64,000 nt of DNA from Labilibaculum sp. K2S (lineage in GTDB: Bacteria; Bacteroidota; Bacteroidia; Bacteroidales; Marinifilaceae). The notes beneath the pieces are model-generated. The model did not search any database. It saw nothing but the letters and a program-made list of their open reading frames with translations, and had not been told where the DNA came from. How positions within the stretch are numbered: the first letter of the stretch is position 1; every line of letters begins with the position of its first letter. Below are positions 24,305 through 31,619 of the stretch, in pieces. The DNA is taken from assembly GCF_030372765.1 (NCBI RefSeq), contig NZ_JAUCMW010000012.1, forward strand, positions 1-64,000, read 5' to 3'. The position numbers and the translations under genes were made by a program.

Positions 24305-27300
24305 TTATTCATTCTTTAATGATTCAACGATATTGTATTTTTTGATTTGTCGTGCAGGAATCCAAATCCAGATCAATCCACTGATTAAAATACCGAACAA
24401 CAATGTCAGGATATATCCTACCGGCATATGAAACGAGGGTGATAACAGTGATGGAAGCACACCAATTAGTGCAGCACCTAATCCACAAAGCAATCCTACG
24501 ATCAATAGAAACAGGTTTTCGTAAAACAGCAGTTTAAAAAGGCTGTTTCGCTGATAACCGATTGCAGAAAGCAAAGCCAACTCCTTTTTGCGTTCCATAA
24601 TGTTTCGCATTAATACAATTCCCAAGCCTATGGTTCCGATGATTACACCCAAACCTCCCAGAAACATGAACATGCTTAAGTAGGTGTTTTCAACCGAATA
24701 AAAAGCGGCCATGCGATCGGATGTTTTCATTCCTGAAACGCCCAAATCCTGAAGGTTATTTTCAAACTTTTGCATCAACTGATCATCACTATCTTTCTGT
24801 GAATCAATCAACAATACTTTTGATCCGCTAATGGACGGAAAGTGTTTTTGAAACTGATCATCAGAGATTAAGATGTTCCCCTGAAAGATAGAATTGTTCA
24901 ATCCTCCCATAAGTACCAATTTGATGTCTTTTCCGAATTCGTTCTGATAGACTAAGGTATCGCCAATCGCTTTTTTCAATCCCCAAACAATAACTGTCTG
25001 ATCGGCATAAGCAGGAATCACATCTGTTCCTAAATCCTGATTCAAGGCTTGCCATGGATGCTCCGAATCCACATTCGCTGCAAGTGCCGCGAAAGAAAAG
25101 GCATCCTTTTTATCGAGCAACAAAGGATCGAATCCCAATATTCTGGGTTTCTGCACCTGATTTAGATTGAGACAACTGGCATCATCACCTTCCAAGGCTC
25201 TGAACTGTACAAATTGTGTGGAGGGATCGAGATCACCTTCCCAAAATCCCACTTTCTCAAGTCCTTCTGCAGTATTTAGATCAAATAAAACAGGCATCGT
25301 GCTTTCTATCCAATATTCATAGCCACCTGTACCCGATTGATTCGCATTCTCGGTATCGAAGAATGTTTTTCGGTTGGCTCCTGTAATTAGAACAGAGAAT
25401 GTGCCCAGGGCCAATAATGCCACACTTGCCAAACTTCTCCTGCGGTTGCGTGCACTGTTCTTCATCGCCAGCTGCAGCAAAGAAGGTGTTTTGCTACTTT
25501 TGGTTAAACTCAATTTTTGAAGGTAGAAATGCACAAAAGCACAGGCTCCAATCATGAATAAACCTCCGGCAGACAACAACAGTTCCGCATTTTGATCCAA
25601 GGAGGATGCAAACGCATAAGCAATCATAGCGGCAGTACCTATCATTGATAAAATCCCTATTACTACAGAAATCCGATTGGTTTTTAAAGAGCTGTTTTCA
25701 TCAATGGTATTTTGAATGAGCGCACTTGCTGTTTTCTTTAGCTTTTTACGTGTTAGCCACCAAATACAAAGCATAGCCACCACAAGACCTATCGCAAATC
25801 CAGTAAACAGGGTGGTTCCGCGCAGATGAACATTCAGCATATTGGTACGAACCACATCAGTCCACACTGAATTAAGAGCTTTTAAAAGCAGATGATTGTA
25901 TAAAATGCCACCTAAGACACCAACCAATCCTCCAATAACTACGGTTACTAATGATTCATAGATTCTGATTCGTAGTATTTGAGATTTAGGGAAGCCCAAG
26001 CTCAGGAGAATTCCGTTTTCCTGACTTCTGCTGTCGAGATTTAAAGAATAAATCAAGATGGTTAAAAGGACTCCTGCAAATATGATGAAGAAGCTGAGAC
26101 TTAAGAACAACTCTCCAAAATCGACCATATTATCTGCCGCCGAAACACCTGCACTGCGAACAGATACAAAACTTAAATTAAGCAAGTTAGGACTCATCAC
26201 CGAAAGCATGAGTTTCTCTAAATCGTTCTGATTCAATTCCTTTTCATCAAATCGGAACGCAGTATATTTTCCATATTTATTGCTCCACAATTCAAGTGCT
26301 TTTGCCGATGAAATAAATGCTTTGGGAGTTCCCTTGTACTGTTTCCAGTAGTCTTCGTCTTTCGGACGGATTTTTGAAAAATCAACAGGCACGCCGGCTT
26401 CCCACTCGCTGCAGCTGCCTGCATCTGATAATCCCGGAAAGGATGGCATCATGGATTGATCCAGCAAATCACTATCCAAAGGCAATACTTCCTTAACTAC
26501 AAATGTCTGCCTCTGCTCTTCAAGAGCCCGCAAAGCGCCAATTACAAAGTAATCCAGAGATATTGAATCTCCTACTTTGGCATCCAGGTCTTCAGCCAAC
26601 CATTGATTGATAATCATTTCCCCATCAGACAGATTCGACAAACGTGAATCACCCTTGATGGCAGACACAAACGAATAGGGAGTTTCTTTCTCCTTACAGC
26701 TGATGCGGTTCACAAAATAGCTTAGAAGAGATTGCTGATCAATTGCAATTTTCTCCAGCTCATCTGAAATTGGCGTATCGATAAACACCCGATCCGAAAT
26801 CAATTCCAACTGGTCTTTTCCTTTCACAGACCGGATTTCAAGACCGGCATCCTTCACATTCCAGTTCTTCTCCAAACTGCCTTCCACATCACTTAGGGAG
26901 AGCGCAGATCCGCCCGCAGGACTGGCCAGCAAAAGATTCGCCCGTCCTTCCATCTCCATTTCTCCGGCCAGATAATCTCTGGAAAGAAAAACATTGTAGG
27001 GCGCTACCTGATTGTTTTTTAAGCTAAAGCGACCCAGTTCCTGATCTCCGGCAATGGCTTTTACCTTTACCCGCAAAGCCATGGTCTGATCCTCATCGGA
27101 AACAAAAGGAGCATTAACGGGAATTAAGCTTCCTTTTTCAACCCGCAACAGAAATTCATCACCAATTTTCAGTCTCATTTTATCTGCCAGATTCAAACTA
27201 ACAGCTGCTTCCCCAGCTTTCAGGTCAATTTGCTGAGCAGAAGAGAATTTCCAAAATTCATGATCAACACCATACGCCTGAATATTATTTGTGCGGGTCT

Positions 27301-27598
27301 TATTTTCAGGCTGAATTGCAATTCCTTTCACCTGCAAAAGAGCTGCTGCATTCACATTTATATCTGCCTGTATGTCCTTTGCCAGTTCAGCCCGAACATA
27401 TCTGTCGCCGGTTGGCATGGCGTATTCCACCTTACCCAAACGAAGGTTGACCAAATCGTGCAAACTGTATTTTACCGAATCACCAATAATTAATGCTCCC
27501 GTAAGCACTGCTGTACTCACAATTGTTCCCAAAAAGACTGCAAAATGCTGCTTTCGGAAATACCAGAGACTTTTGATGATGTATTTTAAAATGGTCAT
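24305..27598 (-). CDS. FtsX-type ABC transporter permease (two FtsX domains)
   Basis: About 1097 residues from ATG 27598; the longer frame begins at a GTG. One transmembrane helix lies near residues 20-40, then a large extracytoplasmic domain of about 450 residues. A block of transmembrane helices (about residues 505-720) comes next, a second extracytoplasmic domain, and a final set of three helices (about 975-1085) ending with a short basic tail. This is the LolCE/MacB/DUF214 exporter layout with two FtsX domains in one chain, so one gene may supply the whole membrane part. Together with the ATPase encoded just upstream it should form a mechanotransmission-type exporter or lipoprotein/lipid extractor rather than a channel. 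The substrate is unknown; the neighbouring genes suggest an isoprenoid lipid or a lipoprotein propeller. Confidence 0.85.
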   Translation of the reverse strand: MTILKYIIKSLWYFRKQHFAVFLGTIVSTAVLTGALIIGDSVKYSLHDLVNLRLGKVEYAMPTGDRYVRAELAKDIQADINVNAAALLQVKGIAIQPENKTRTNNIQAYGVDHEFWKFSSAQQIDLKAGEAAVSLNLADKMRLKIGDEFLLRVEKGSLIPVNAPFVSDEDQTMALRVKVKAIAGDQELGRFSLKNNQVAPYNVFLSRDYLAGEMEMEGRANLLLASPAGGSALSLSDVEGSLEKNWNVKDAGLEIRSVKGKDQLELISDRVFIDTPISDELEKIAIDQQSLLSYFVNRISCKEKETPYSFVSAIKGDSRLSNLSDGEMIINQWLAEDLDAKVGDSISLDYFVIGALRALEEQRQTFVVKEVLPLDSDLLDQSMMPSFPGLSDAGSCSEWEAGVPVDFSKIRPKDEDYWKQYKGTPKAFISSAKALELWSNKYGKYTAFRFDEKELNQNDLEKLMLSVMSPNLLNLSFVSVRSAGVSAADNMVDFGELFLSLSFFIIFAGVLLTILIYSLNLDSRSQENGILLSLGFPKSQILRIRIYESLVTVVIGGLVGVLGGILYNHLLLKALNSVWTDVVRTNMLNVHLRGTTLFTGFAIGLVVAMLCIWWLTRKKLKKTASALIQNTIDENSSLKTNRISVVIGILSMIGTAAMIAYAFASSLDQNAELLLSAGGLFMIGACAFVHFYLQKLSLTKSSKTPSLLQLAMKNSARNRRRSLASVALLALGTFSVLITGANRKTFFDTENANQSGTGGYEYWIESTMPVLFDLNTAEGLEKVGFWEGDLDPSTQFVQFRALEGDDASCLNLNQVQKPRILGFDPLLLDKKDAFSFAALAANVDSEHPWQALNQDLGTDVIPAYADQTVIVWGLKKAIGDTLVYQNEFGKDIKLVLMGGLNNSIFQGNILISDDQFQKHFPSISGSKVLLIDSQKDSDDQLMQKFENNLQDLGVSGMKTSDRMAAFYSVENTYLSMFMFLGGLGVIIGTIGLGIVLMRNIMERKKELALLSAIGYQRNSLFKLLFYENLFLLIVGLLCGLGAALIGVLPSLLSPSFHMPVGYILTLLFGILISGLIWIWIPARQIKKYNIVESLKNE

Positions 27599-27688
27599 AT
27601 TTAGCACATAGTGTTTAGTACATAGTAGCTGGTAAGCTTTATTTTATTTATCATCATTTGATTAAGTATCATTACCAATGACCAGTTA

Positions 27689-28375
27689 CTAAGTACTCAA
27701 ATGAAGTTTTCCTTCTTCCAATTGATAAATCTTCTTCATCTTTTTGGCCAAATCCATCGAGTGAGTTACTATAACTACAGAAACCCCTTGCTTCTCGTTG
27801 ATGCTCACCAATAAATCGCCCAATTGCTCTGCCGCTTTTTTATCCAGCGAACCCGTTGGCTCATCGGCAAGTATCAGGTTTGGCTGATGAATTAAGGCAC
27901 GAACCACTGCTGTGCGTTGGCACTCTCCGCCCGACATTTGTCCCGGACGCTGATAGATCAATTCCGATAATCCAACAAAATCCAAGAGCTCCAACGCCCT
28001 TTTTTCAGCTTCCTGCTTCTGTTTTTTATCCTTTACAGGGATAAATGGCAGCAAAACATTCTCAATCAGATTCAACTGAGGCAGCAAGTGATGCGACTGA
28101 AAGACAAAACCCAGATTCTGATTGCGGAAATTGGCCAATTCTTTCTCATTTTTCTTCGATAAATCTTCCCCGTCGAAAATCACACTGCCTGAATTGGCTG
28201 TATCCAAAGAACTAATCACATTCAGCAATGTACTTTTACCCGAGCCGGATGGACCAACAATGGCGATGGATTCTCCCTTTTCGATAGCCAGAGAAAGATC
28301 ATCCAATATGATTCTTTTCTCAGTACTTCCTGAGTTTTGGTAATATTTGGTGATGTTCTTTAGTTCTACAATCAT
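27689..28375 (-). CDS. LolD/MacB-type ABC transporter ATPase
   Basis: A 228-residue ATPase with Walker A G-P-S-G-S-G-K-S-T, Q-loop (F-V-F-Q-S-H), signature M-S-G-G-E-C-Q-R, Walker B L-I-L-A-D-E-P-T-G and the switch His in V-T-H-S-M. The signature has Glu-Cys-Gln in place of the usual Gln-Gln-Gln/Glu-Gln-Gln, a mild variation. Length and motifs place it with LolD/MacB/FtsE ATPases. It precedes the large FtsX permease gene (90 bp apart) and must energise it. A minisatellite lies directly upstream of it (28473-28667). Confidence 0.9.
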   Translation of the reverse strand: MIVELKNITKYYQNSGSTEKRIILDDLSLAIEKGESIAIVGPSGSGKSTLLNVISSLDTANSGSVIFDGEDLSKKNEKELANFRNQNLGFVFQSHHLLPQLNLIENVLLPFIPVKDKKQKQEAEKRALELLDFVGLSELIYQRPGQMSGGECQRTAVVRALIHQPNLILADEPTGSLDKKAAEQLGDLLVSINEKQGVSVVIVTHSMDLAKKMKKIYQLEEGKLHLST

Positions 28376-28472
28376 AATCTATTTCTTTCTATTGTAATCA
28401 GATCTTAAAATATCAATCTTTGCTCTACTATTCAGCATTTTTTCGTTCTATGCAGTTCCTGCTTCGTTGAAA

Positions 28473-28667
28473 TCAACTTGTCCTTCGATGTATTTTACTG
28501 CCCATCAGTATAAAATCGTTTTCCTTCGAATAAAGTAAGGCTCCCTTCGCATAAAATGGTCGCCCTTCGCACAAAGTAAGCCTCCCTTCTCATAAAGTAG
28601 CCTCCCTTCGCATAAAGTAAGCCTCCCTTCTCATAAAGCAGCCTCCCTTCGCATAAGTGCCCGCTCT
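28473..28667 (-). repeat. 20-21 bp minisatellite, about 9 units
   Basis: On the minus strand the unit is ATGCGAAGGGAGGCTTACTT with period 20-21 bp; central units are nearly identical and outer ones are diverged. The array fills most of the 314-bp gap between a propeller gene and the ABC ATPase gene, and nothing else is seen there. Confidence 0.8.
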
Positions 28668-28689
28668 TCTCGGGGCTTTCAGCGCTTTT

Positions 28690-29802
28690 TTATTTCTCTC
28701 CAAAGGCATAAACACTGCCGTCCATGCAAGCAACAACAATCATCCCTTCCACCACGGCAGGCGTTCCTACAATGGCTCTTCCGATCTCGTAAGACCAAAC
28801 TTGTTGACCGGTTTTTCGATCCAAAACATATATTCTTCCATCTCCAGAACCAATAACTACCGAATTACCGGCAATTACCGGAGATGCTTCTATTTTATTT
28901 TTGGTTTTGAATTGCCACTGAAGGTTCCCGTTTTCTTTATCGAAACAGTAAACCTGTCTGTTTTCGGCGCCAATAATTACCTGATCGGCCGAGACCGATG
29001 GAGAAGCCAAATAGGAAATCGCTCCCTCTTTCTTCCATTTTACCTGATTTTTAGCGTAGTCCACACAGAAAAATTCGCCATCGTGATTTCCGAAATAAGC
29101 CTGATTTCCATCCAAAGCGACGGATGAGGCGATGTAGGTGGCAATATCCAATTTGTTTTTTGCCGTTCCGGTTTTCACATCCACTTGATGGAGAAAACCA
29201 TCACACCCACCGAACACGGCAATTTCACCATTGCAGGAAGCTGCTCCGTTAATAAAATTATCAGATTCATACTTCCATTCCAGTTTGCCTGATTTTGCAT
29301 CAACACAATGCAGATTAAAGTCGTAGCTTCCGATTAAAATCTTCTTCTGTTTGCTCGATTTGTCGTAAAACCAACTGGCTGATCCTGAAATCTGACCATC
29401 GGTGGTGTACTTCCATTTCACCTCTCCTGTGGTGGCATTCAAACAATAAAAGATTCCTTCCAAGGATCCAAAATAAACACTTCCATCCAGATACAATGGC
29501 GAAGCTTCCACAGATGTTTTGGCATCGAACTTCCATTTCAATTCTCCGGTTTTTGAAATTGCGTACAGTTTGCCATCATTAGAGCCAACAAATATGGTTC
29601 CATTGCTGATAATGGGTGATGATTTAACGGCATCACCGGTTTTAAAACTCCACAATAATTTGGGCGCTTTGGGCACACGAGCTTCGGTTATCCCCGTAAG
29701 GCTTGAATTGCCCCGGAAAGACAGCCAATTGTGCTTGTTTTGGGCGATTGATGGAATTGCCAAAACGATGCATAGGATGTATAGTATTAATTGTTTCTTC
29801 AT
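28690..29802 (-). CDS. secreted PQQ-like beta-propeller protein (BamB-like)
   Basis: A 370-residue protein with a cleavable signal peptide of about 20 residues ending I-A-Q. The mature part is an almost pure propeller: seven or so blades of about 40 residues repeat V-x-x-S-P-x-x-x-x-G-x-x-x-x-G-S-x-D-G and L-x-W-x-F/Y. The N-terminus has W-L-S-F-R-G-N, the shorter form of the signature seen in the other propellers of this cluster. The regular blades resemble BamB and PF13360-type scaffolds more than a dehydrogenase. It sits between the exporter genes and the Fe-S flavoprotein gene. A periplasmic scaffold or substrate-holding role is inferred. Confidence 0.82.
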   Translation of the reverse strand: MKKQLILYILCIVLAIPSIAQNKHNWLSFRGNSSLTGITEARVPKAPKLLWSFKTGDAVKSSPIISNGTIFVGSNDGKLYAISKTGELKWKFDAKTSVEASPLYLDGSVYFGSLEGIFYCLNATTGEVKWKYTTDGQISGSASWFYDKSSKQKKILIGSYDFNLHCVDAKSGKLEWKYESDNFINGAASCNGEIAVFGGCDGFLHQVDVKTGTAKNKLDIATYIASSVALDGNQAYFGNHDGEFFCVDYAKNQVKWKKEGAISYLASPSVSADQVIIGAENRQVYCFDKENGNLQWQFKTKNKIEASPVIAGNSVVIGSGDGRIYVLDRKTGQQVWSYEIGRAIVGTPAVVEGMIVVACMDGSVYAFGEK

Positions 29803-29822
29803 ATTCTCAATTTACTCTTTTT

Positions 29823-29854
29823 GACGCTGACAGGTTCAAGAACGCTGTCAGGTC
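29823..29854. repeat. REP-like palindrome, copy 3
   Basis: GACGCTGACAGGTTCAAGAA-CGCTGTCAGGTC, same family as 15894-15925, directly upstream of the propeller gene at 28690-29802. Confidence 0.65.
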
Positions 29855-29917
29855 TTTCCCCATATCTCCGGACTCAATGTCGCTTCCATTTTTACTTATT
29901 AATTCACAATTTATATT

Positions 29918-30004
29918 AACCTCATCCCCCAACCCCTTCTCCTAAAGGCGAAGGGGAGCTTAAATTTCCCTCTCCTCGAGGAGAAGGGATTAAGGGTGAG
30001 GTTT
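29918..30004. repeat. imperfect inverted repeat (CCTCATCCCCCAACCC type)
   Basis: AACCTCATCCCCCAACCCCT at the left pairs with GGGATTAAGGGTGAGGTT at the right, with inner GGCGAAGGGGAG and CTCCTCGAGGAG pieces. This is a known style of bacterial intergenic repeat. It ends 15 bp before the stop of the flavoprotein gene, so it may form the 3' hairpin of that gene. Confidence 0.6.
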
Positions 30005-30018
30005 TAAATTATTAATTC

Positions 30019-31566
30019 CTAATTAGAGCGAAGCGATATCGCTCCTGTTGGACAAGCTATTGCGCACTCTTTTGCTGCCAAGGTCAAAGCTTTGTTAATA
30101 CTTTGATTAAAAGGTACAGCTACTTTAACGGTAAATCCTCGTCCGATATTGGTTAAACCTGTTTCTTCCTTGTGTTTACCCGCAATTTCTATGCAAAGTC
30201 CACACTTAATGCACTTTTCAGGCTCGTAAATAATACTTTCATGGTCGAAATACTTCACCACATTATTTCGTTCGCCAAATGAAAATCGTCTGCGATCGGC
30301 ATTGTGAATGTCTGCACAAACCCGAAGCTTACAATTATCTAATTTACGACAATCGCAATGCAAACATCTGGCAGCTTCTTCCATGGCTTCCTCTTTCGTA
30401 AATCCCTTTTCGGATTTTGCCTCCACACGATCCCCCGAAACGGACTCTTTCAAATACTCACTCAACTCTTCTTTTCGAAGTGTTCCAAATCGTGAATTGA
30501 AGGCTCGTTTTGTTGCTTTTCCTTCTCCATTTCGCAAAAATTCATCTACCGACCATGCTGTTTCTTTTCCCATAGCCACCGCTTTCACGGCCATTTTTTG
30601 AATGCGAATTGCACTACCCGTTGCAAATATTCTTGTCTGATCGGCAGCGAATGTATCACTGTCTGCCCACAGTCCCGGCTTCGCTGATTTTAAACCTAAT
30701 TCCTCCACATTTTCAAGTGCACTTCCTGTTGCCAGGATTACAGCATCAAAACCGGATTTAATCTGTTCCCAGTTCTCTTTTTCAATTTTTTGATCGATAG
30801 TAAAAACAACACCAAATTGTTTCAATATTTCTATTTCCTTTGTCAGGATACTTTCAGGCAACTCTCCTTTTTCGATCGCTTCAAGCAAACTTCCTCCCAA
30901 ACGGTTTTCTTTCTCGAATAGCTCGCAGGCATGTCCGTCTTTTACCAAATGATAGGCTGCCGATAATCCGGCCGGACCGGAACCAATAACTGCTGCCTTT
31001 TTGCCACTTGCTTCTTTCTTATCCGGAAAATAGAAAGACTCCTCTTCATCTGCCGAAATTCGCTTCAACAGGCAAATGGCAACTGCCTGATCGACATCCT
31101 TACGCCGGCAAACTTTCTCGCAGGGCGCAGAACAAATATGTCCTAAAATCCCCGGAAGGGCAATTTCCTCTTTTACAATCTTCAAAGCCTCATCGAATTT
31201 ACCAGCAGCAATGAATCTGTTCATTTTCGGAATGTCCATATAGGCCGGACAAGCCACGCGGCAAGGTGCCTCGCAATCGCCAACATGATCGCTCAACAAC
31301 AATTCAATGGCTTCTTTTCGTGCTTCAAACACCTCTGCATCATTGCTGGCCAAATCCATCCCTTCGCTTGCAATAGTAGCACAGGAAGGAAGCATTTGCT
31401 GATTCTTGTTATTTCGCACCATGCACACCATACAAGTTGGATGATTGCTGCATCCCTCCAAATAGCACATACTGGGAATCTCAATTCCCATGGAACGCGC
31501 GGCATTCAGAACAGTTGTTCCTTCGGGAACATTGATGGCTATATTGTCTATTGTTAGTTTTGGCAT
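30019..31566 (-). CDS. NuoG/GltD-like Fe-S flavoprotein lacking the NADPH-binding insert
   Basis: 515 residues from ATG 31566 (M-P-K-L-T-I-D). A longer frame would run through a palindromic repeat into the upstream gene and is rejected. Residues 1-75 are a NuoG-type [2Fe-2S] domain (M-C-Y, G-C, T-C-M-V-C, S-C-A-T). Residues 95-180 are a GltD-type Fe-S domain (D-C-E-A-P-C-R-V-A-C-P and C-S-A-P-C-E-K-V-C). An FAD Rossmann motif G-S-G-P-A-G-L-S follows. After V-I-L-A-T-G-S the chain reaches I-F-A-T-G-S-A within about 35 residues, so the usual NADPH-binding domain of about 110 residues appears to be missing. The C-terminus has ferredoxin motifs (C-I-K-C-G-L-C, C-A-I-A-C-P-T). It probably receives electrons from the NuoEF-like protein encoded just upstream. 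Confidence 0.82.
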   Translation of the reverse strand: MPKLTIDNIAINVPEGTTVLNAARSMGIEIPSMCYLEGCSNHPTCMVCMVRNNKNQQMLPSCATIASEGMDLASNDAEVFEARKEAIELLLSDHVGDCEAPCRVACPAYMDIPKMNRFIAAGKFDEALKIVKEEIALPGILGHICSAPCEKVCRRKDVDQAVAICLLKRISADEEESFYFPDKKEASGKKAAVIGSGPAGLSAAYHLVKDGHACELFEKENRLGGSLLEAIEKGELPESILTKEIEILKQFGVVFTIDQKIEKENWEQIKSGFDAVILATGSALENVEELGLKSAKPGLWADSDTFAADQTRIFATGSAIRIQKMAVKAVAMGKETAWSVDEFLRNGEGKATKRAFNSRFGTLRKEELSEYLKESVSGDRVEAKSEKGFTKEEAMEEAARCLHCDCRKLDNCKLRVCADIHNADRRRFSFGERNNVVKYFDHESIIYEPEKCIKCGLCIEIAGKHKEETGLTNIGRGFTVKVAVPFNQSINKALTLAAKECAIACPTGAISLRSN

Positions 31567-31581
31567 CTTTATATTATCTAT

Positions 31582-31614
31582 AGACCTGACAGGTTTTAAA
31601 AACCTGTCAGGTCT
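31582..31614. repeat. REP-like palindrome, copy 4 (near-perfect)
   Basis: AGACCTGACAGGTTTT and AAAACCTGTCAGGTCT form an almost perfect hairpin between the NuoEF-like gene (stop at 31620) and the Fe-S flavoprotein start (31566). It is the best copy of the family in the window. Confidence 0.75.
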
Positions 31615-31619
31615 TTTAA

